A stretch of DNA of 64,000 nt, taken from contig NZ_JADIJE010000016.1 in the NCBI RefSeq assembly GCF_015278315.1, positions 1 through 64,000 of the forward strand, read 5' to 3'. The DNA comes from Microbacterium ureisolvens. GTDB lineage: Bacteria > Actinomycetota > Actinomycetes > Actinomycetales > Microbacteriaceae. Position 1 is the first letter of the stretch. Each line of letters opens with the position of its first letter. The notes beneath the pieces are model-generated. The model was not told where the DNA came from and ran no database searches. It worked only from the letters and a program-made list of their open reading frames with translations. Below are positions 7,597 through 14,410 of the stretch, in pieces. Position numbers and translations under genes: made by a program.

Positions 7597-8825
7597 GCGG
7601 GAACCTCCGTGCTGGTGCTGAGCTGCGTCGGCGCATCGAGGACCAGCGCGTCTTCGACCGTCCGCAGCGACGCGGTGAACAGCTCGATGAACTCGTCGAT
7701 CTCGACATCGCCGATCGTCAGCGCGGGCACGAGGCGGATCGTCTCGTCGTTCGGCGCGTTGATGACGAGCCCGTGCTCCTGCGCGGCGGCGACCAGCGCC
7801 TTGGCGACGGGATGCCGCAGCCCCACGCCGATCAGAAGCCCCGAGCCGCGGCATCCGGTGATGAGATCGGAGTCGATCGCCTCGATCGCCTGGCTCAGCT
7901 GGGCACCCCGCTCGGCGGCGTTGCCGACGAGGTCCGCACGCTCGATCTCACCGAGGACGGCACCCGCGACGGCCGTCCCGAGGGCGTTGCCGCCGAAGGT
8001 CGAGCCGTGCGTGCCGGGGTAGAACAGCTCGCTCGCGGCGCCGAACGTGATGAGCGCGCCGATCGGGAAGCCGCCGCCGATTCCCTTCGCGACGGTGATC
8101 GCGTCGGGGGTGATGCCCTCGTGCTGGAAGGCGAACCACTCCCCCGTGCGGCCGGCGCCGGTCTGGATCTCGTCGATGATGAGGAGCGCGCCGTGACGCT
8201 CGGTGATCTCGCGGGCAGCGGCGAGGTAACCCTCGGGAAGGGGCAGCACGCCGGCCTCGCCCTTGACGGGCTCGACGAAGAGCGCAGCCACCCGGTCGTC
8301 GATCGCCGCCTCGAGCGCCTCGACGGTGGAGTCGATGAACTCGACGCCCGGTGTCATCGGGAGGAACGGCTCCTGCATGTACGGCTTGCCGGTGAGGGCG
8401 AGCGTGCCCATGGTGCGGCCGTGGAACGCGTCGGTGAGCGCCAGGATGCGCGGGCGCTCGGTGCCGCCGTGCAGGCGGGCGAGCTTGAACGCGGCCTCGT
8501 TCGCCTCGGCACCGGAGTTGCCGAAGTACACGCGTCCGCCGTCTCCGGTGCCGGCCAGTCGCTTCAGCGTCGCCGCCAGCGCGAGCTGCGGCGGCGTGGC
8601 GAAGTAGTTCGACACGTGCGACAGGGTCGCCGCCTGCGTCGAGATCGCGTCGACGAACACCGGGTGCGCGTGGCCGAGCGAGTCGACCGCGATCCCCGCG
8701 AGAAAGTCGAGGTAGCGCTTGCCGTCGGCGTCCCAGAGGTACGAGCCCTCCCCCCGCACGAACATCTGCATGCGAGCACCGAAGCTCTTGACGAGGTCGC
8801 GCCCCGCATCGTCCTGCCACGTCAT
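7593..8825 (-). CDS. argD: Acetylornithine aminotransferase
   Basis: PLP-dependent class III aminotransferase (410 residues) that converts N-acetylglutamate semialdehyde to N-acetylornithine using glutamate. The PLP lysine is K247 in ITVAKGIGGG. FGNSGAEANEAA (101-112) is the phosphate-binding loop, and LLIIDEIQTGAGRTG places the aspartate that contacts the pyridine nitrogen. Start ATG 8825 overlaps the argB stop by the ATGA arrangement. The stop overlaps the argF start in the same way. The enzyme may also serve lysine synthesis as a succinyldiaminopimelate aminotransferase, as in some bacteria; the sequence does not decide this. Confidence 0.96.
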   Translation of the reverse strand: MTWQDDAGRDLVKSFGARMQMFVRGEGSYLWDADGKRYLDFLAGIAVDSLGHAHPVFVDAISTQAATLSHVSNYFATPPQLALAATLKRLAGTGDGGRVYFGNSGAEANEAAFKLARLHGGTERPRILALTDAFHGRTMGTLALTGKPYMQEPFLPMTPGVEFIDSTVEALEAAIDDRVAALFVEPVKGEAGVLPLPEGYLAAAREITERHGALLIIDEIQTGAGRTGEWFAFQHEGITPDAITVAKGIGGGFPIGALITFGAASELFYPGTHGSTFGGNALGTAVAGAVLGEIERADLVGNAAERGAQLSQAIEAIDSDLITGCRGSGLLIGVGLRHPVAKALVAAAQEHGLVINAPNDETIRLVPALTIGDVEIDEFIELFTASLRTVEDALVLDAPTQLSTSTEVPA

Positions 8826-9721
8826 CCGAGCACCACCTCTGTTCCGATTCCCTTGCTGGTGAAGATCTCCACGAGCACCGAGTGCGGCACCCGTCCGTCG
8901 ATGATGGCCGCGGTCTCGACGCCGCCCTCGACGGCCTCGAGGCACGCCGCCATCTTCGGGATCATGCCCGACTCGAGCGTGGGCAGCATCGCCTTCAGCT
9001 CCGTCGAGGTCAGGTGCGACACGAGCGAGTCGCGGTTGGGCCAGTCGGCGTAGAGCCCCGCGACGTCGGTGAGGACTACGAGCTTCGCGGCGCCCAGCGC
9101 GACGGCGAGAGCGGATGCCGCGGCATCCGCGTTCACGTTCAGCGAGTGCCCGGGATGGTCGAGGTCGGGCGCGATGCTCGAGACGACCGGGATGCGGCCG
9201 GCCTCGACCTGGTCGAGCACGGGCTGCGGATCGACCTGGACGACATCGCCGACGCGCCCGAGGTCATGCTCGACGCCCTCGATCACGACGCCTCTTCGGC
9301 GGCCGCCGAAGAGGCCGGCATCCTCGCCGCTGAGTCCGGTCGCGACCGGACCGTGAGCGTTGATCTTCGAAACGAGCTGCGGATTGATCTGCCCGGTCAG
9401 CACCATGCGCACCACCGAGATCGCCTCGGTCGAGGTGACGCGGTAACCGCCCTTGAACTCGCTCGGGATCGCGAGACGGTCGAGCATCGACGAGATCTGC
9501 GGGCCTCCGCCGTGCACCACGACGGGCTTGACCCCGACGTAGCGGAGGTAGGCGATGTCGGCGGCGAAGGCATCCTGCAGCTCTTCCGACACCATGGCGT
9601 TGCCGCCGTACTTGACGACGACGATCTGGTCGCGGAAGCGCTTGAGCCACGGCAGCGACTCGATCAGTGTCACCGCGCGGGCGCTGGCTTCGTCGGGATC
9701 GGTCTCTTGCAGGTCGGTCAT
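8822..9721 (-). CDS. argB: Acetylglutamate kinase
   Basis: Phosphorylates N-acetylglutamate, usually the arginine-feedback-controlled step. The amino-acid kinase fold shows in KYGGNAM (37-43), the glycine-rich VVHGGGPQI loop and the C-terminal GGMIPKM-like segment (here SGMIPKMAACL). The 299-residue length and the N-terminal helix TLIESLPWLKRFRDQ are typical of the arginine-sensitive hexameric type. The helix is known to mediate hexamer formation in that class, so feedback inhibition is likely by family. Start ATG 9721 overlaps the argJ stop (ATGA). A perfect 20-bp palindrome containing the window's recurrent GGATGCC motif lies inside this gene at 9111-9130. Confidence 0.97.
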   Translation of the reverse strand: MTDLQETDPDEASARAVTLIESLPWLKRFRDQIVVVKYGGNAMVSEELQDAFAADIAYLRYVGVKPVVVHGGGPQISSMLDRLAIPSEFKGGYRVTSTEAISVVRMVLTGQINPQLVSKINAHGPVATGLSGEDAGLFGGRRRGVVIEGVEHDLGRVGDVVQVDPQPVLDQVEAGRIPVVSSIAPDLDHPGHSLNVNADAAASALAVALGAAKLVVLTDVAGLYADWPNRDSLVSHLTSTELKAMLPTLESGMIPKMAACLEAVEGGVETAAIIDGRVPHSVLVEIFTSKGIGTEVVLG

Positions 9722-10875
9722 GAGGAGTACGCGCTGTTCTCGTGGACGTAGTCGTGGGTGAGGTCGTTGGTGAGGATCGTCGCCGTCGCCGCGCCAACCT
9801 TGAGGTCGATGACGAGGTCGGTGGCGCGCGGCGTCAGGTCGACGTCCTCGCGCGGCGCATCGGGACCGCCCTTGGAGCAGACCCGCACGCCGTTCATCCA
9901 CACATCGACGTCGTAGGGATCGAACGCGGCCCCGGTCGTGCCGATCGCCGCCAGCACGCGGCCCCAGTTGGGATCGTTGCCGAAGATGGCGGCCTTGAAG
10001 AGGTTGTTGCGCGCGACCGAGCGGCCGACCTCGACGGCCTCGGCCTCCGACGCGGCGTTGATCACCTCGATCGAGATGTCGTGACTCGCGCCCTCGGCGT
10101 CGCCCTGCAGCTGCTTCGCGAGGTCCTGGCAGACCTCCGCGAGCGCCGCCGCGAACGCGTCGGGATCCGGCGTGACGCCGGAGGCGCCGCTCACCATGAG
10201 CGTGACCTGGTCGTTGGTCGACATGCAGCCGTCCGAGTCGAGCCGGTCGAACGTGCGGCCGGTGGCGGAGCGCAGTGCCGCGTCGGCCTGGGCGGAGTCG
10301 AGGACGGCGTCGGTCGTGATCACGACCAGCATCGTCGCCAGGCCGGGTGCCAGCATCCCGGCGCCCTTCGCCATGCCGCCGATCGACCAGCCGTCACCGC
10401 TCACGACGGAGCGCTTGGGTCGCGAGTCCGTCGTCATGATGGCGAGGGATGCCGCCTCGCCGCCGTCTGCCGAGAGCTCGGCGATGCCCTGCTCGGTGCC
10501 GGCCAGCACCTTCGCCCGGAACGCCTCGTCGCCGGTGCCGATGAGCCCCGTCGAGCAGACCAGGATGTCGCCGGCGCTGATCCCCAGCAGCTCCCCCGCC
10601 TTCTCAGCGGTCTGGTGGGTGGTCTGGAAGCCGAACGAGCCGGTGAAGCAGTTGGCGCCGCCCGAATTGAGGACGATCGCCTCGACCACGCCGTCGCGGA
10701 TGACCTCCTGCGACCACAGGATCGGGTTGGCCTTCGCGCGGTTGCTCGTGAAGACCGCAGCCCCGACCTTGAGCGGTCCGCGGTTGACCACCACGGCGAC
10801 GTCGGGCTTGCCGGTCGATTTGAGGCCGACGGCGACGCCTGCCGCCTCGAATCCCTGGGGCGCGGTGACGCTCAC
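9718..10875 (-). CDS. argJ: Glutamate N-acetyltransferase / ornithine acetyltransferase
   Basis: Recycles the acetyl group from N-acetylornithine to glutamate and so makes the pathway cyclic. Some ArgJ enzymes also use acetyl-CoA. The 385-residue precursor self-cleaves between A180 and T181 in GLATMLVV, and this motif is intact. The oxyanion region appears as VCSTGLIG (106-113). The start is GTG at 10875, with a strong AAAGGAGA upstream, unlike most neighbours, which overlap their upstream gene. It begins 49 bp after the argC stop and overlaps argB at its own end. Confidence 0.96.
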   Translation of the reverse strand: MSVTAPQGFEAAGVAVGLKSTGKPDVAVVVNRGPLKVGAAVFTSNRAKANPILWSQEVIRDGVVEAIVLNSGGANCFTGSFGFQTTHQTAEKAGELLGISAGDILVCSTGLIGTGDEAFRAKVLAGTEQGIAELSADGGEAASLAIMTTDSRPKRSVVSGDGWSIGGMAKGAGMLAPGLATMLVVITTDAVLDSAQADAALRSATGRTFDRLDSDGCMSTNDQVTLMVSGASGVTPDPDAFAAALAEVCQDLAKQLQGDAEGASHDISIEVINAASEAEAVEVGRSVARNNLFKAAIFGNDPNWGRVLAAIGTTGAAFDPYDVDVWMNGVRVCSKGGPDAPREDVDLTPRATDLVIDLKVGAATATILTNDLTHDYVHENSAYSS

Positions 10876-10924
10876 GACGCGACTCTCCTTTGACTTCCGT
10901 TGTCGGGATACGTGCAGAAGGCGG

Positions 10925-11971
10925 TCATGGAGCGACCCCGTTCACAGACAGCGCGGTGCCCTCGGCGAGGCCCAGCGCGATGTTCATGGACTGCACGGCC
11001 GCTCCGGCCGTGCCCTTGACGAGGTTGTCGACCGCGGTGACCACGATCACGCGGTTCGCGTCGCGGTCGATCGCAAGGCCCATCAGCGCCGTGTTGGCTC
11101 CGACGACGTCGGCGGTGCGCGGGAACTGGCCCGCGGGCAGCAGCTGCACGAACGTCTCGTCGCCGTACGCGGTCTCCCACGCGGCGCGGATCTGCTCGTC
11201 GGTCGCGCCGGGGGCGATGGGTGCGGTGGAGGTGGCGAGGATGCCCCGCGCCATCGGCACCAGCACCGGGGTGAACGAGATGCCGATCTTTCCCTCCGCT
11301 CCGGCGCCCCGCAGCGCCTGGGCGATCTCGGGGATGTGGCGATGGGTGCCGCCGACCGCATACGGGTTGGCGGTGCCCAGGACCTCGCTCGCGAGGAGGT
11401 TCGTCTTGAGGCTCTTGCCGGCGCCCGAGGGGCCGACGGCCAGCACCGTCACGATGTCGGCCGAGTCGATGACGCCGGCGGCCACGCCCGGAGCGAGCGA
11501 CAGCGAGACCGTCGAGGCGTTGCAGCCGGGAGCAGCGATGCGCGAGGCGCCGACGAGCCGCTCGCGCTGCTTGGCACCCGCGACGGGAAGCTCCGGCACG
11601 CCGTACGCCCACGGCTCGTGGAAGTCCCCGCCGTAGAAGCGGTCCCAGTCGGCCTCGGTCGTGAGCCGGTGGTCGGCCCCCGCATCGATGACGAGGGGCG
11701 TGTCGCCGAGCGCGTCGGTGTACTGCCCGGACTGCCCGTGGGGCAGCGCGAGGAAGACGATGTCGTGACCGGCGAGCACCTCGGGAGACGTCTCGGAGAG
11801 GGTCAGATGCGCGAGCGAGCGCAGGTGCGGCTGGTGCTGGATGAGCGGCTGTCCCGCGTTGGAGTGCGCGGTCACGGTGCGGATCTCGACGTCGGGATGC
11901 GCGGCGAGGATCCGCAGGATCTCGCCGCCCGCATAGCCGGATGCGCCGGAGACGGCGACCGAATATGTCAT
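10925..11971 (-). CDS. argC: N-acetyl-gamma-glutamyl-phosphate reductase
   Basis: NADPH-dependent reduction of N-acetylglutamyl phosphate to the semialdehyde. The nucleotide-binding GASGYAGGE motif is at residues 9-17 and the catalytic cysteine is C150 in AAPGCNAS. The 348-residue length is typical. An in-frame GTG three codons upstream exists, but ATG 11971 is preceded by both AAGGTGG and a TAAGGT box 7 nt away, so I chose it. This is the first gene of argC-J-B-D-F. No ARG-box-like operator is obvious upstream. The upstream 289 bp instead contain the long inverted repeat described separately. Confidence 0.96.
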   Translation of the reverse strand: MTYSVAVSGASGYAGGEILRILAAHPDVEIRTVTAHSNAGQPLIQHQPHLRSLAHLTLSETSPEVLAGHDIVFLALPHGQSGQYTDALGDTPLVIDAGADHRLTTEADWDRFYGGDFHEPWAYGVPELPVAGAKQRERLVGASRIAAPGCNASTVSLSLAPGVAAGVIDSADIVTVLAVGPSGAGKSLKTNLLASEVLGTANPYAVGGTHRHIPEIAQALRGAGAEGKIGISFTPVLVPMARGILATSTAPIAPGATDEQIRAAWETAYGDETFVQLLPAGQFPRTADVVGANTALMGLAIDRDANRVIVVTAVDNLVKGTAGAAVQSMNIALGLAEGTALSVNGVAP

Positions 11972-11978
11972 GGATTCC

Positions 11979-11984
11979 ACCTTA
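11979..11984 (-). promoter_or_regulatory. -10 box of the argC operon promoter
   Basis: TAAGGT on the minus strand ends 7 nt before the argC ATG. The overlapping AAGGTGG could double as a ribosome binding site, so the transcript may be leaderless or very short-leadered. Confidence 0.5.
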
Positions 11985-12190
11985 GAGTCTGGGTGCGGGG
12001 GCTACAGGCGGCGACGCCCGCTCGCAGACGTCCATGACAGGACGGCGTACGGGGTCGCCTAGAGTCGGCGCTCGCCCAGACGGCGTCGGCGCGCGGGAGC
12101 GGCGCTCGGAAGGAGCGTCGGGAGTCCCTGGGTCGCCGAAGGCATGCGCCGACGATAGCCGCCGGTCCGCGGCATCCGCAAATCGAGCGC

Positions 12191-12253
12191 GGGTTTCGAA
12201 TCGCGCACTTTGCAGCTCCCAAGGGCCGAGACCTGCAAAGTGCGCGATTCGAA
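12191..12253. repeat. Inverted-repeat element, copy 1 (perfect 21-bp arms)
   Basis: Left arm 12195-12215 and right arm 12233-12253 are perfect reverse complements over 21 bp, separated by a 17-nt loop. The core of the arm reads TTCGAATCGCGCACTTTGC. The element ends 7 bp from the stop of the DUF559-like gene and lies in the 289-bp gap before argC. Arm GC content is only about 50%, clearly below the surroundings. It has no run of T and so is not a classic intrinsic terminator. A 23-bp stretch (12191-12213) recurs identically at 13287-13309. Confidence 0.85.
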
Positions 12254-12260
12254 CGACCCG

Positions 12261-13235
12261 TTAGGCGTGCAGAGCCGCCCGGACGCGCGCAACCAGCTCG
12301 TCCGGCCGTTTGAGGAGCGGGGAGGTCACCTCAATGACGGTCCACCCCGCCGCGCGCAGCGCCGCGAGTCGCTCGACGTCCTGAGCCCACTGCTCGCCGT
12401 GCAGCATACCCAGGTACTCGATCGCCACTCTCTGTTGCGGATACGCGAGGTCCACGCATCCGACGAATCGCCCGCGGTCGTCGAACACGTCGATGTTCAG
12501 TTCCGGATCGGGCAGACCCGCCATCACCAGCGCACAGCGAACGTGCGATTCCCGCGGCGACCAGGAATCCTCGCGGATCAGGGCAAGAGCTGTTCGAAGC
12601 CGTTCGGCGCCACGACGACGGCCGGCAGCCAGCATCCGCTCGAGGTCCTCGATCGTCGCCAAAGGTGGCCTTCCGACGTGCGGGCGACCGCGGCCACTCC
12701 GCCATCGTCGACAGCAGAAGTCACCCAGCGCAACGAGGTCGAACAGCGGGAGGGTCCCGAGCGAAACCCACGTCGCCGCAGGCGATGACACGCGCAGACC
12801 TTCGTGCTCACTGACCTCGGTCATGCGCAGCAGCGTCCTGTGCCCCTTGACACCCGTCGCGCGAGGGAAAGGAACATGGCCGAGCGCGGAGACGTGGAGG
12901 TCGAGATCCACCGAAGCGGCGACTGCTCCGTGGGGCGTCAGTTGCAACGGCAGCGGTGCTCCCCACACGGCAGCAGCGGTCTCGTGGCTGAAGAAGTGGC
13001 CGGTATGCAGCCGCGGCGCATACTGCCGGGCACGCGCGACGAGGAGGGCGCGCTGCCGCGCGTAAGGGTCGTCGGTGCCGATGGGCTCCGACGCCCGCGC
13101 ACGAACTCGCACGCCGAAGAACGGTGCGTCGAGGTCCCGCCGGCGCAGCCGGGCGCGTGTCACGCCGTTCGCGCGAGCGAGCCAGACCGGGAAGTCATCC
13201 GGAAGGTCGGCGGGCAGCGGCTCTCGAGGCTCCAT
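12261..13235 (-). CDS. AbiEi-like/DUF559 protein with PD-(D/E)XK nuclease-like C-terminus
   Basis: A 324-residue protein. The N-terminus (FPVWLARANGVTRARLRRRD) resembles the winged-helix N-domain of AbiEi-type antitoxins. The C-terminus, residues 230-320, follows the DUF559/Vsr-like nuclease pattern: PELNIDVFDDRGRFVGCVDL, then RVAIEYLGMLHG, then RLAALRAAGWTVIEVTS. The acidic residues in VDL and IEY and the histidine in MLHG fit the active site, but the usual EYDG is EYLG here, so one acidic residue is missing. No toxin partner adjoins it. Copies of one inverted-repeat element sit on both sides, at 12191-12253 and 13287-13353. Many Microbacteriaceae carry several paralogues. Function is unknown; nuclease or defence-related activity is inference. 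Confidence 0.7.
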   Translation of the reverse strand: MEPREPLPADLPDDFPVWLARANGVTRARLRRRDLDAPFFGVRVRARASEPIGTDDPYARQRALLVARARQYAPRLHTGHFFSHETAAAVWGAPLPLQLTPHGAVAASVDLDLHVSALGHVPFPRATGVKGHRTLLRMTEVSEHEGLRVSSPAATWVSLGTLPLFDLVALGDFCCRRWRSGRGRPHVGRPPLATIEDLERMLAAGRRRGAERLRTALALIREDSWSPRESHVRCALVMAGLPDPELNIDVFDDRGRFVGCVDLAYPQQRVAIEYLGMLHGEQWAQDVERLAALRAAGWTVIEVTSPLLKRPDELVARVRAALHA

Positions 13236-13286
13236 CCCGCCACGGTGTCACGATGCGTCCGCAGCGTTGCTGCTTATCCACAGCCG

Positions 13287-13353
13287 GGGTTTCGAATCGC
13301 GCACTTTGCCGGATTTCGGCGGTCGGAGATGCGAAGTGCGCTACTTGAAATCC
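13287..13353. repeat. Inverted-repeat element, copy 2 (degenerate right arm)
   Basis: Left arm 13287-13309 is identical to bases 12191-12213 of copy 1. Right arm 13331-13353 is its reverse complement at 18 of 23 positions, with a 21-nt loop. It ends 7 bp from the stop of the next minus-strand gene (13361), exactly the spacing seen for copy 1. It therefore also sits just upstream of the DUF559-like gene start at 13235. Confidence 0.8.
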
Positions 13354-13360
13354 ACGGTTG

Positions 13361-14341
13361 TCACACCTGGAGCTCGTGCAGCAGCTGGAGCTCGTCGGCG
13401 CGGCTCAGGCCGGCGCGGCGGTCGCGGTCGAGACCGCGTTCGCGCTCGTCGGCCAGGGTCCGCTCGAGGGTGTCGCGGAGCGGCCGAAGCCGGCCGCCGA
13501 GCAGCCGGTACGCCGCGTTCGAGCGGGTCCAGAACCCCGGCATGCCCGCGGGGAGCCACAGCGGGAGCGAGCGCGGGCCCATCCAGTACGCGACGTCGTG
13601 CTCCTCCAGCCACGCGTCGGCGGCCGGGACGACCGCACCGGTGTGCCCGGCGGTCTCACGGGCGTCGGCGAACAGCCGGTCGAGGCCGATCGGGTCGCCC
13701 ACGGCGTTGACGACGCCGGTCCAGCGCTCCCGCCCGATCGCCTGGACGAAGTCGGCGAGATCGTCGACGTCGATCACCTGGGCGCCGCGGCCGTTCGCGT
13801 CGGGAGCCAGCACGTCGGCGTCCGCCGCGAGAGCGAAGCGGCCCACCCAGTACCCGAACCGGTCGGTGGGGTCGCCGGGACCCACGATGAGTCCCGGACG
13901 CACCACGGCCGCTCGGTGGCCGAGCGCCGCGCGGACGGATGCCTCGGCCCTGACCTTCGCCTGACCGTACTCCTCGTCCTCGTCGGGGCCCGCCGGTGCG
14001 AGGAGCTCCGCCGACTCGTCGGCGCCCGGCTCGTCGTTCGACGCGTAGACCGAGACCGTGGAGAGGTAGGTCCAGTGCTTGGCGCGCGCCGACAGCGCGT
14101 CCACGGCCGCCGCGACGTGCACCGGGTTCGACGAGATGTCGACGACCTCGTCCCAGTCCCTGCGCGCGACCTCGTCAAACGCGTCGGGATCGTTCCGGTC
14201 GCCCACGACGAGCGACGTCCCGTACGGAGCCTGCCTGCCACCCCGCGCGAGACACGTGACGGATGCCGCGGCATCCGCCCACCGCTCCGCGATGCGCCCG
14301 CTCAGCCAGCCCGTTCCGCCCAGCACCAGTACGTCGGTCAT
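13361..14341 (-). CDS. NAD-dependent epimerase/dehydratase family protein
   Basis: Extended short-chain dehydrogenase fold. The dinucleotide-binding motif is VLVLGGTGWLSGRIAE at the N-terminus, and the active-site tyrosine region is probably EEYGQAKVRAE (Y-x-x-x-K as YGQAK). YLSTVSVYAS supplies the serine strand. The 326 residues match the size of sugar-nucleotide epimerases and reductases, but the substrate is not evident. An in-frame TTG four codons upstream exists. I chose ATG 14341 because the glycine motif starts within ten residues of it. A perfect 18-bp palindrome (14260-14277) identical to one in argB lies inside. The gene is downstream of pheT on the same strand. Confidence 0.8.
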   Translation of the reverse strand: MTDVLVLGGTGWLSGRIAERWADAAASVTCLARGGRQAPYGTSLVVGDRNDPDAFDEVARRDWDEVVDISSNPVHVAAAVDALSARAKHWTYLSTVSVYASNDEPGADESAELLAPAGPDEDEEYGQAKVRAEASVRAALGHRAAVVRPGLIVGPGDPTDRFGYWVGRFALAADADVLAPDANGRGAQVIDVDDLADFVQAIGRERWTGVVNAVGDPIGLDRLFADARETAGHTGAVVPAADAWLEEHDVAYWMGPRSLPLWLPAGMPGFWTRSNAAYRLLGGRLRPLRDTLERTLADERERGLDRDRRAGLSRADELQLLHELQV

Positions 14342-14410
14342 GGGTACACCCAACCAGACGCGCCGGGCGGCGGCATCCGTCTCCGCCTCCGGCAGAGTGA
14401 CCGGGCGAAC

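Noticed and set aside
12194..12215. GGTTTCGAATC-like sequence resembling a tRNA T-arm, suggesting an att site or tRNA fragment
   Set aside because: It is part of a long perfect inverted repeat, and no acceptor or anticodon arms can be folded around it.
12261..13235. Insertion sequence or transposon bounded by the flanking repeats
   Set aside because: The flanking elements are hairpins in the same orientation, with no target duplication that I can see, and the gene has no DDE, serine or HUH motifs.
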